Assembly (NCBI RefSeq): GCF_033807575.1
Contig: NC_084716.1
Coordinates: forward strand, 1,364,001-1,428,000
DNA: 64,000 nucleotides
Direction: 5' to 3'
Source of the DNA: Cydia pomonella
Taxonomy: Eukaryota; Arthropoda; Insecta; Lepidoptera; Tortricidae
Positions 10,724 to 19,981 of this stretch are shown here, one piece after another (within the stretch, counting starts at the first letter, position 1; each line of letters opens with the position of its first letter). The translations under genes and the position numbers were made by a program. Under the pieces are notes generated by a model, which was given only the letters and a program-made list of their open reading frames with translations, did not search any database and was not told the DNA's origin.

Positions 10724-11720
10724 AACTAAGTCCTAAAACATACAATAAAAAACCGAATGTATAAAACACTATTCATATGTTAAATAATATAACAATATAC
10801 GTATAGTAAATTTTATGTAAAGAAAGACTTACTTACCTGCCTACAATAGTAAACCCTATTTTGATCTAAGGTAGACTTTAATATATAGTTTGCACCTTTA
10901 TTCGCGGAAATAACAATAAGTGTCGATTCATTTAGCGCGAGCCGTGCGGCGTAGGTATTACTTACCGGACAAATGCTATGACAGCTTATTGCGTCGAAAT
11001 ATGGTTTAATATTGGCCGGGGGACAGCTGTTTTGTCGATATATGGTTCCTAAGCAGTATTGTTGTTTTAGTTTAGTTGGAGCGCATCGCCAACAAACTGT
11101 TTTACAGTTTGGCGAAACTTTAATTATAGGTACATTGTATATTGTGATTTGTGAAATAAACTTAAATTATGTCAAACAGGAATCAATAGTATCCCACAAA
11201 AAGACAAAATATATGGATCTTTTTGGCGTTTCCATTGAAGTTCTTGTTATCGTGGCCCCACTGTATGACCTAGCCCAGCCGTTATCTTATCTAGATAAAC
11301 TCATATCGATACGACTATAACATCTAATAATATTCCGCTTAGAATTCAAATAACATGTATTTAAATAAATTAATATTCACGGGAATTATCTCGATACGCT
11401 TGAATATCTAATTTCCTATTTAAAATGTGTAACCGAATTCGTCAGTCATTTAAAATGTTAATTCATTTATTTGGTAATAAAAGATTTTATAAAAAGGTCC
11501 TTTATGATGCGGAAAGCGTTTTTGTTTTAATGGTAAAGGTGTGCATTGTTTTTGTGGCGTGCATTGAGCGGGCGGTGGGGCCACGAGGCGGGCGGGCTAA
11601 CCGCAGTGACATTAAGGGCCAGTGGCCCTAATTAATCAATATATTAGATCCCCGCCCCGGAATAACACATATATTGAAGTTAATTTGCAAAGCTTTATTT
11701 AATAATTACTTCATGTCCAG
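10724..11720. other. No gene recognised
   Basis: AT-rich. ACTTACCTGC near 10830 would be a minus-strand CAG/GTAAGT donor, but the sequence it would end has no convincing exon. A GC-rich patch lies at 11565-11635. Confidence 0.4.
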
Positions 11721-11838
11721 TCGAGGAAATTGATTCTTTAGCAGTTTACGGTTCACTTTACATTGGCCAGCTCTTAGCATAAGTATGTACAACAAAAATT
11801 ACTTGAACCGCAAATTGCTAAAGAATCAATTTCCTCGA
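11721..11838. mobile_element. Foldback element with 36-bp arms
   Basis: The left arm begins TCGAGGAAATTGATTCTTTA and runs 36 bp; its inverted copy ends at 11838 with about two mismatches. The loop is about 46 bp. This is a hairpin-type MITE with no coding capacity. The flanks show no clear target duplication. Confidence 0.65.
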
Positions 11839-11939
11839 CCGTACATTCGATGTTGTGATTATAACAAAACAGTTGGAGACAAAAGTATTTTTGTATTCTT
11901 ACTTATGATCTGAAGATAGTCCGTTCATTATCATTGGCC

Positions 11940-12002
11940 TTTTCCCGCATCACTGTTTGAAACACTTAGGTATATATACACACATACAGTGATGCGGGAA
12001 AA
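11940..12002. repeat. 17-bp perfect inverted repeat
   Basis: TTTTCCCGCATCACTGT (11940-11956) is perfectly inverted at 11986-12002, around a 29-bp AT-rich loop. It could be a very small MITE or a stable transcript hairpin. No target duplication is apparent. Confidence 0.6.
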
Positions 12003-12790
12003 TAGGTAGGTATTTTTTATGCCTACTTTAGTTAAACAGATAGTTTCACAATTTATAAGCCACAGTACACAAGACTCGAAGACTTCCATATATGGCTTTT
12101 ACAAAACGTTTATTTATAGAATAATATCTGGAAGCTATCTATGATATGATCTTCCCAAATACTGTAAAAAAATATTTATTTCGTTTTGTTTAAAACTTTT
12201 ACAGTTTCAGTCCAAAACTCGGTTTTCTATCATTTTCAGAATCATCAAAGATTTAACATTAAGTAATTGTCACTTTCGCTCCGCTTCTCTCAGTTTTCGT
12301 GGCCCGCCTGTCCGTACGTCAACTATAAAAGCACGTTTAAGTTCGCCAAAGAAAGGGGAATGATTGACCGCTTCCTCCTCCCAACGGTCGCGTTTTGATT
12401 TATGCCTAGGACCCTTTGTTTTATGTAGCCCTGGTAAGCTAAGAGCTAGCTTCGGAAAGCGGTATAGGTCCCCTGTAAAGTAGGCTTAACCATAAACCAC
12501 CAATATTGAATTTATAAAAAAGTGAATTAATGTGAAAGTCTCCTTATATTTTTGGCAAATGACTTATGATTGTAAAAACTACCACCTGCTCTAACCCTAC
12601 CGGCAGAGAAAATAGCAGCGCAAGAAACTAGGCCGGATGCGTTTAAATAAAATACATCAAATCTTATAAATAGATAAGTTACGTAATTTAAACCGGAACC
12701 CAACGATAACACGAAAAACGGTTTAATCACATAATGTCATTTCACATAAATTATTACTTCAGATCATGAGAGCAACGAAACTACTCTATA
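12003..12790. other. No gene recognised
   Basis: AT-rich with a mixed-composition stretch (12270-12480). No supported exon or element. Confidence 0.5.
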
Positions 12791-13150
12791 CAGGGTGATT
12801 TCGGGGTCGTGGAGCAAGAGAACTATACATCGTACAGAATTCATAGATGAGCCTAATGATGTTGCTAATTATTTATTACCAATAATGATGAATGTTTTCA
12901 GATGACCAGTAGAAAAAAACATTTTTCATACAATTTGGTCACCCTACTCAATGTGACGTCTTGTCGCTTTCCATACAGCGTATGTCAAAAGTCATAGGGT
13001 GACCAAGATTACTTAGTATAAGATTAATTTTAGTTAAAAATAACAAAAAAAACACTAATTATATTTCAATCAAATACTACCATATGATAATGTGGATCAT
13101 TTACAGAGTCAGAAAAAGTGGTTCGGGATCACGACCCAGAAATCACCCTG
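12791..13150. mobile_element. 360-bp TIR MITE flanked by TATA
   Basis: The ends are inverted repeats: CAGGGTGATTTCGGGGTCGT at the left and ACGACCCAGAAATCACCCTG at the right, about 22 bp with one or two differences. Both sides are flanked by TATA (12787-12790 and 13151-13154), consistent with a TA target duplication as in Tc1/mariner-type elements. The interior is AT-rich with no transposase, so it would depend on an enzyme supplied in trans. Confidence 0.75.
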
Positions 13151-13154
13151 TATA

Positions 13155-14249
13155 GTTAGTTTGCTATACTATCCTTATTATGACTAGATCCAGTGTCTGG
13201 CAATCGTTCATCAATAAAAGTCAGAGTGACAGACTAGTAACATTTTTTTATTGTAAAAAGAAAAGCCCGAGCACGTGAAGTGCCGAAGACGTCTTATTTA
13301 TAGAGTCCCAAGTTTCCCCGAACTAAATACATAAAATACTACACCACCCCCAGAACTTTAAAGCTTGCGTTCTTCAAATAGCCTGTATTCTTGGACCTAC
13401 ACCAATCAACAGCTCGCAGACACCTGGATTATTTCACAACATCATTTAAGTGTTCGTAAATGTACACTAGATAAGTAAATATTGTTGTATATTTTATATT
13501 AAATAAAGGAATAAAAAAAACTATATCAACATGCTACAATACAATGTTAAAAAAAATAGATTTCGAATTTTGGAGCAAAGTTGGTATAAACTATTTTTAT
13601 TAACAAATTTAATAACGAATCTGTCTAGTTTCGTTGTTTTCATTACCATATATTATACCATTTTCCGATGCTAGCTCTCCGCCTGTGGTACCTTCCTTCA
13701 ATTTCGGCCATTAATTTATGGTAATTTAATAAGGTCTGTTTGTTTATAAGTCATTAAAATACGAAGGAGGGCATAAATATCTTTAATTAGGTAAACGAGG
13801 ATTCTTTATCTCATGATCGCTAAAACGCCTTTTTTTCTATAGATCTATGTTAAGTAAACTGTTGCTTTATATGTATATATGTACGGACCGACAATGCACA
13901 GCCTAAACTAAACCATTTAGGACCATGAGATATGAAACAAACAATCTTAATAGTATATTAAAGCCTGACCAGTAATATATGATCACGCGCCATATTGCGG
14001 AACTTCATTGGAACTAAATTTTTAATACAAAACTGAACTGTCACCCTATATATTAGAATAACAGCAAAGAGAATTTGAAATAGAGGTACCACAGTAAATT
14101 TACTGCCATCTTTCGACACATGATTAAAACTTTTAGAACGCCATTTGACTTTGATCCTTATTATATGTGTTTAAATTTGTTAAATATCAAAAAGCGGCGC
14201 TATGTAATATATCAAGAGTTTATTTCAAATTCTCTTTAATAACAGCGCC
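13155..14249. other. No gene recognised
   Basis: AT-rich stretch with no exon, RNA gene or element boundary that I can support. Confidence 0.5.
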
Positions 14250-15222
14250 CTCTCGACTAGGGCTTCCAATCCCGCATGCCCTTGCGGGATCTCGGTATCG
14301 GCGGGACCAAGATTTTTTTCTGGTGCGGGATCCCGGTATAAAGGGATCCCGCGTTTGTTGATAAAAAAAGGTTAAAAGTTAACAAACTAACATTAAATAA
14401 GAAATCAATTAAGATAAGTTCTCTTAACAAAAACAATCGAACGATTAACCAGGCGGGCGACCACGCGCAACGCATCTTAGCTGTTAGTTTTCACGCATGC
14501 GTAGTCCGTGTGCGTTGCGCGCGCCGCGCCGCCGGCCGCCGTCGTCTCGCTCGTCAGTAGAGTTGTGCCCGCTCGGTCTTTAAAAAGAGCGCTCCGATCT
14601 CGGTCAATCGGTCAAACGAACTAGTTCGCTCTTTTAGGTCCTTTAGTTCCTTCAGTTCAGGAGCAAATCTCGAGATCTGAATGAGGATGACTAGGTTATA
14701 TCTTGCTCTCGCTCGCAAATAAACAGAGCGAGAGCGTGAGAGAGCGAATTTCTTGACCTTGACTCATTCCGATCATTCGCTCCCGACCGATTTGTTACTT
14801 GGTACTGAGGGCCTACCGCGAACCACGTTCGACGTGTTGCCTCTCTGTCGCACTTGTAAATTCGTACGTAAGTGTGACAGGGAGGCAACCCGTCGAACGT
14901 AGTTCGCGGTAGGCCCGCTGACATACCGACTACTGAACTAAAGGACCGAGACCGATTAAGAGCGCTTAAGATGAACTAGTTCCTTTCGGTCTGTGGTGGG
15001 ATTTCATTCCTTTTAGTTCTTCGGTCCTGACCGACTCAAGCCTACTCGTCAGTGTCCGAGCGACAGCGCTCGCAAAAGCATGTGTCCCCGTTATACTTTT
15101 CAATCCCGCAAATCCCGCGGATCCCGCATGTCTAATCCCGCAGTAAGCGGGAGTGAAAAATCGTGCGGGATCTCGGTATTTCGAGATCTCGGTATACCGA
15201 GATTGGAAGCCCTACTCTCGAC
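14250..15222. mobile_element. hAT-type non-autonomous element with 8-bp target duplication
   Basis: CTCTCGAC at 14250-14257 is repeated at 15215-15222. The element between (14258-15214, 957 bp) starts TAGGGCTTCCAATC and ends GATTGGAAGCCCTA, perfect 14-bp inverted termini. Inside each end are further repeats of CGGGATCTCGGTAT and CCCGC. The middle carries imperfect inverted copies of GAACTAGTTC and CGGTC-rich motifs and a strongly CpG-rich patch (14505-14560). An 8-bp duplication with short TIRs is the hallmark of hAT transposons. No transposase is encoded, and a second MITE lies inside it. Confidence 0.85.
14808..14916. mobile_element. Small foldback MITE nested in the hAT-type element
   Basis: Arms of about 45 bp, starting GGGCCTACCGCGAACCACGT and mirrored at the right end (TTCGCGGTAGGCCC), surround a short loop. 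The same element occurs at 31501-31610 in opposite orientation, judged by its loop sequence. Its position inside the TIRs of the 957-bp element shows it arrived later or was carried along. It has no coding capacity. Confidence 0.7.
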
Positions 15223-15580
15223 AATGATCATATATTTCTGGTTGTGCTTTACATACCTAGAGCAGTAAAGTAAGAAATGTCTCGGAACGTACGGAATTAA
15301 ACATGTGATTTGAGGCGTTCTTATGTACTGGCCGATGTGTATATACTATTTTTCTGTTTAACGGAGCCGGAAAGAGGCAACTTCGTTTAGCGCAGCGGAC
15401 CGAAGTTGACATTTCCGCGCGGAGAACAGAAAAAATATGTCTCCACTAAGAAAGGAGTATTAGAAAATTTTACCCCTAACAGGTGAAAATGAGGTTAACA
15501 GTTTCAGCCATCCGTGGGTGGAAATTTGCGAGATTAGTGATATGGAAAAAAACGGACATATCATGACTTTTGCCATAATT
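15223..15580. other. No gene recognised
   Basis: Contains a partial inverted motif (TTTTTCTGTTTAACGGAGCC near 15350 and GGAGAACAGAAAAAATATG near 15420) that may be a small foldback repeat. Nothing else is supported. Confidence 0.4.
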
Positions 15581-15895
15581 ATGTATTCATTATAAGCGAT
15601 GGTGCCCGAGTGGATATGACGTCCGACTTTAAATCCGGAGATCGCGGGTTCAAATCCTGGCTCGTACCGATGAGTTTTTCGGAATTTATGTACTGAATAT
15701 CACGTGATATTTTCCACTAGCTTTTCGGTGAAGGAAAACTGCATACATCCGCGAAGAAATTCAAAGGTGTATGCGAAGTAAAGGTATACGCATTGGGCTA
15801 GTGTGGGGACTAAGCCCAAACCCTCTTGCGAACGGGAGGAGGCCTGTGCCCAGCAGTGGGACGTATATAGGCTGACTTATTTATATGTATTCATT
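15581..15895 (+). mobile_element. tRNA-derived SINE with 11-bp target duplication
   Basis: ATGTATTCATT at 15581-15591 and 15885-15895 bounds the insertion. The head (15597-15668) is tRNA-like: box A in TGGTGCCCGAGTGG and box B in GGTTCAAATCC, the RNA polymerase III internal promoter. The body contains GAGTTTTTCGGAA and TTTTCGGTGAAGGAAAACTG, and the tail contains GAGGCCTGTGCCCAGCAGTG. The tail is characteristic of lepidopteran retroposons. Related copies lie at 23725-24033, 27985-28145 and 50436-50510. This is the most complete copy. Confidence 0.85.
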
Positions 15896-16930
15896 TCGCA
15901 TAGTAAGATTTCCAATATTGATGATACTTAGGTGACGTGTTTGCTATGTTTATTACAAAGTCTTGAAACATTAACAAGCTGGCTTCCCTCTTGGCCTAAA
16001 TCGTATTTTTTATTAAAAAACTAGTATCACAAATATCGATATTAATAAATTAGATGAGATCGCCCTGTCCGCACAAACCAGGCTAAAGTGATTAAAATCG
16101 TTCATCGATTTCATTATCTCAGAAATCCGACTTTTTAAACGTCTTAAGGCGAAGTCTATGTTTTCATAACAAAACAGTCTATATTTTCGTTGAAAAAAGG
16201 TTGCGTAACAGTTTTAAGCAGAAATGCTTGCGAGCGATACCACAAACTTTTATATTAAAGGAAGAATTTAGTTTCCATTTTGTCTTTATCATAAAAAAAA
16301 ATCTTATTTTCGTTAGACGTTGATTGTGTAAGGGTTTAATGCGACAGACACCTGAGAAAGTTAATTAGGCTCATGTTAGTATAAATTCGTTTCATATTTG
16401 TCCAACGAACTAAACCAGTAAACCAGTATCTAGAAATAGGGATATTTAAATGACAGTTTGAAAAAATCTCGATTCAGGCGTCTTTATGTAACAAAAATAT
16501 TAAGAGCATATGTATAGAGCCACTTACTTAAACGAAAGTAAGTTTAAGTTCTAAAAATATCCATTTAAAAGTATAAGATTTATACCATAACCCTTGTCTA
16601 ATGAAATACGAGCGAGCAACTGTGACTACTCTTTTTAATTCTGCGTACATACGAGATTAGAAGTTAAATAAATACACGAGAGAAAACTTGTTATTGGTAT
16701 CTTTATGCCAATCTTTAAATATAATATATAATTAATATTTAGATTTAGTTAATTAGTATTTTGAACTCCCACATTAACCTTATTAAGTATCATTTGTATT
16801 CGCTTTGTTCACATATGTGGTTGCAATAGTGCGTAATCTTAGTTTAGTATTATGTCACTACCTGTCAGTTCCTATAATTGGCTTCCTGTATCTACTATAT
16901 TTTTCTATGTTAATGTCACAGCTGTTGGAT
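15896..16930. other. No gene recognised
   Basis: AT-rich DNA. No supported exon, RNA gene or repeat boundary. Confidence 0.5.
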
Positions 16931-16932
16931 CT

Positions 16933-17045
16933 CCAAATAAATAAAAATAAATAAACGTTTATTCATGAATCGTGCTTACAACTAATTACATTATTCTTCT
17001 GCCAAACCACAATGTGGTTTGTTGGCACTGTTGGCAGACGAGGAT
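16933..17045 (-). mobile_element. Probable LINE 3' end
   Basis: On the minus strand the sequence ends with AATAAACG then a TTTATTTA-rich tail, preceded by GTGGTTTGGCAGAAGAATAA. The A/T tail plus AATAAA suggests the 3' end of a retroposon inserted in minus orientation. No ORF can be assigned with confidence. Confidence 0.4.
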
Positions 17046-17747
17046 CTAAATGTAAGCTAGGTAGTTTATATCTAAAGATAACATAAAAAAGATGATATGT
17101 ATTGTTAATATCTTGTACTACAAGCCTTTCATTAATTGGTAATTCATTAATTAATAATTAATAATTACACTTAGTATCTGAATAAGTTTTTACCTACACA
17201 GAAGTCTTGAAGTCTTTGAAGCCTTTATAACTTCAAGGCTTAACTCACACATAAAGCCTTCTCCTTAATAACCTATATCCTGTATAAATGATGATGTTTT
17301 CATAACATAAAGTTTTTGTTGCCTTCGTGTGTGACCAGGACTTCATCAATTAAGCGAATCTGCCGGCTCCCGATCGCTTCCTGCTGAGTTCTTCAGCTTG
17401 AGTTCCGTCGGAGGTCCCATTAAAAACTATATTTGCAAGTCACCCTTACGTTGCGCTATCAATAACAGTGACCTTTCATGGCCTTAGAATTAGGAAACGA
17501 TTTGAAAATATTTTTGGAATCGACACAGCCGTCTGAATAATTTCTGTAAGCTGACTCTAGAGGGTGAATTTATAGCATATTTTCTTTAATTAAATCAAAA
17601 TTTGAAATTAATTTACAGTAAGTAAGGTAGGTTTGTACGTTTTGAGTAAATTCATTGTTTTCGAAATATATAAAAATTGGGTTTGTAACAGTTTTGTTAG
17701 TAGTCTATTTGGAAGAAAGTTGATATATGTCAAAGAATTTAAGTTCC
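17046..17747. other. No gene recognised
   Basis: AT-rich. AATTAATTAATAATTAATAA near 17145 is simple sequence. No supported feature. Confidence 0.45.
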
Positions 17748-17965
17748 GATCCATTTCGTACCTTGTCACTGATAATAGTATGAGGTCCCTAGCTATTTTC
17801 ATTCATTCATTCATTTATTCCTTTATAAAACAATAGTTTTACACGTCAAAAATTACAGTATGTCACATTTAAAACCATTTATATCTATAATTAACTTACA
17901 TAACACATCAACAACAAAATATATTCATATTCATTGCCACTGTGACAAGACGAACTGGCACAATA
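17748..17965 (-). mobile_element. Small MITE split by a later insertion
   Basis: CCATTTCGTACCTTGTCACT (17753 on) and CATTGCCACTGTGACAAGAC (17934 on) are the two halves of a short element seen uninterrupted at 24421-24520 on the opposite strand. Here they are separated by about 140 bp starting with TTCATTCATTCATTCATTTA, which looks like the tail of a minus-strand retroposon. The split is direct evidence of a later insertion into the MITE. The insertion's target duplication is obscured by the TTCA repeats. Confidence 0.55.
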
Positions 17966-18285
17966 AGCAAGTGGGTAATTTAAGAGCGATGATCGCTTTC
18001 GTCGTAGCAAAAATGTGAATCGTGGGCCTTTAGATTTTATTTTTGACATATGTGAACAGTCAGGCGTCGCCACTATCGATTGTATAAATCCATTTTACCT
18101 ATTTGCAATTATTTTATGCGTATTGCATCCTCTGAAAATAATTGAAATAAGTAATGTTTATTGTGTGCTTTGTACTTTGCTCCAAATAAATTAAATTCTA
18201 GGTATTTTCTCTTATATATCATAGTTAATTGATTTCGCAGTCACGATGGACCAATCATTAAACATACTTACGTGAGTGTCGAACA
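17966..18285. other. No gene recognised
   Basis: No supported feature. Confidence 0.4.
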
Positions 18286-18610
18286 CCGGGAGCGCGCCCA
18301 TCACTCACCCAGCTTCTGATCCGTTATTTAATGCCCACCTTTGGCACCTTTGACCTTTGTATGGCCATGCATGGTGCCTTAGGCTGTGCTCTTGGTAAGG
18401 CGGGAGCGGAGCGTCACCCACCCAGCTTCTGATCTGTTATTTAATACCCGTCTTTGGTATATTTGACCATGCATGGTGCCTTAGGCTGCATTCTTGGTCA
18501 CGCGGGAACGGGAGCGGAGCGTTACTCACCCAGCTTCTGATCCGTTATTTAATGCCCACCTTTGGCACCTTTGACGTCGTTTGTATGACCATGATGCCCA
18601 TTTTAGGCGT
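18286..18610. repeat. Three-unit minisatellite (108-113 bp period)
   Basis: CAGCTTCTGATC starts at about 18310, 18423 and 18531, giving periods of 113 and 108 bp. Each unit then reads GTTATTTAATRCCC, a TTTGGYAYMTTTGAC stretch, and, between units, CCATGCATGGTGCCTTAGGC and a GGGAGCGGAGCGT block. Units differ by substitutions and small gaps. There is no reading frame across units. Spacers are not unique and no palindromic CRISPR-type repeat exists, so this is a short minisatellite or a degraded satellite fragment. Confidence 0.8.
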
Positions 18611-19207
18611 GCAAAGTCACAAATACTCGCCACTCGACTTAATGACTAACGTTAAATGTAGTCCGAACAAGCCTTAAATATAAATGTCCAATTAAAAAAA
18701 AAAAAAAAAATCAAGAATTTATTCTGCAAGTAGGTCTTAAGGGCTCTTTTACAAGTCAATACAACATTTTGTCCATGCATCATGTTGCCGGCTTTACTTT
18801 TGGTGGCCAGGCGGTAGCAAACACTGATTTGATCACAGTTTTTACAGCCAATAATGATAACAGGATCGAGACTGCTCAAAAATCACAGACTATAGGCATA
18901 GATTTAGATATTCATAAAACAAATAGTGTTTGTTTTAAATGTACAAATATTTTAAATAAATACAAATTCATAGTTACGGATTACCTACTTTGGTTGTATA
19001 CGAATTAAAATAGTGATTAGCAACTCACAACAAATAATGTATTGAATTTATTTTCCAATTTACATACTCAGAAATAAAAATTGGTTAAAATAAGAAACTA
19101 GTATCGCAACAGCAGTAACAAATAACTCAAAGACACGCCAGTACTGACATTACGTGTTCTTGTATATGATGTGAAACCTGCATTTAGGTTGATTAAGCAT
19201 CCGCGAG
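18611..19207. other. No gene recognised
   Basis: Contains an uninterrupted A-run of about 17 at 18694-18710. The plus-strand 79-codon frame at 18769-19008 shows no recognisable domain. Confidence 0.5.
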
Positions 19208-19665
19208 TATCTTCTTCTTCCTTGGTCCCTCATTGCTGAGGATCGCGACCATATATGCTCCGTCTCCATATTGTGCGGTCATAAGCAACACAAGCCTTAT
19301 TGAGCTTACTGTGGGACTTAGTCAATTTGTGTAATAATGTCCTATAATGTCCTATGTCCTATAAGCCATATAGGTCACACACTGCATGTCGCCGCCAACC
19401 ACCCTATTCACAGCATCAGACGATCTCATGGGTGCTCTTCCTTGAGCACGCTTACCATCCATTTGACCCAAGATAATCTGCCTTTTTAGGTCATGCTTTT
19501 AGACCGCATGATATGACCAAAAAAGCTGAGTGCGCGTTCTTGCTGAGAGCCGTGTGGTGATTTTCAGCTCCTCTATGATGGACATATTAGTTCTCATAGC
19601 CGTCCAGGGTATGCGTAGGAGTCTTCGCTAACACCACATCTCAAAGTATCGCTTTCTTCAAAAAC
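19208..19665 (-). mobile_element. RTE-type LINE C-terminal fragment, degraded and interrupted
   Basis: The minus-strand translation shows an FEMWC..RRLLRIPWTAMR core, then TNMSIIEELKI and a GKRAQGR segment, with in-frame stops. This is the conserved stretch downstream of the reverse transcriptase in RTE-clade LINEs (W-x-x-R-R-x-L-R-I-P-W and G-K-R-x-x-G-R). The end (19208-19286) reads on the minus strand as DRTIWRRSIYGRDPQQ-like, typical of the RTE C-terminal tail. A SINE tail (19287-19361) interrupts it. It is a pseudogene fragment. Confidence 0.75.
19287..19361 (+). mobile_element. 5'-truncated SINE tail inserted into the RTE fragment
   Basis: CAACACAAGCCTTATTGAGC through GTGTAATAATGTCCTAT matches the 3' end of the SINE at 59410-59660. 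It is followed by repeated ATGTCCTATA units. ATAAGC flanks both sides (about 19281-19286 and 19362-19367) as a probable 6-bp target duplication, and the RTE sequence continues across it. Only the last 75 bp were inserted, so reverse transcription stopped very early. Confidence 0.75.
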
Positions 19666-19733
19666 CTAGACCACATCGACACTTACCATTAGGCGAGATT
19701 GTCGTTAAATGCTTTATTTGTGTACATAAATGA

Positions 19734-19981
19734 ATAAATATTATAGGACATTATTACACAAATTTACTAAATCCCACAGTAAGCTCAATAAGGCTTGTGT
19801 TGAGGGTACTTAGACAATTATATGTATAATATATAAATATTTATAAATACCCATGACTCAGGAACAAATATCCATGCTCATCACACGAATAAATGCCCTT
19901 ACCAGGATTTGAACTCGGGACCATTGGCTTCGTAGGCAGGGTCTACGAAGGGTCACTATCCACTAGGCCAAACTGGTCGTT
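19734..19981 (-). mobile_element. tRNA-derived SINE (second family)
   Basis: Minus-strand orientation. The head includes GGCCTAGTGG (box A region) and a box B-like GAGTTCAAATCC. The body contains GTGTGATGAGCATGGATATT and CATGGGTATTTATAAAT, and the tail ends GTGTAATAATGTCCTATAAT. A 10-bp local duplication (GTCTACGAAG) in the head is a copy-specific change. Other copies are at 27455-27712 (minus), 59410-59660 (plus) and 25428-25665 (plus, diverged). Confidence 0.85.

Noticed and set aside
18286..18610. CRISPR-like regular repeats
   Set aside because: The repeats are long, imperfect and contiguous, with no unique spacers, in an animal-type genome.
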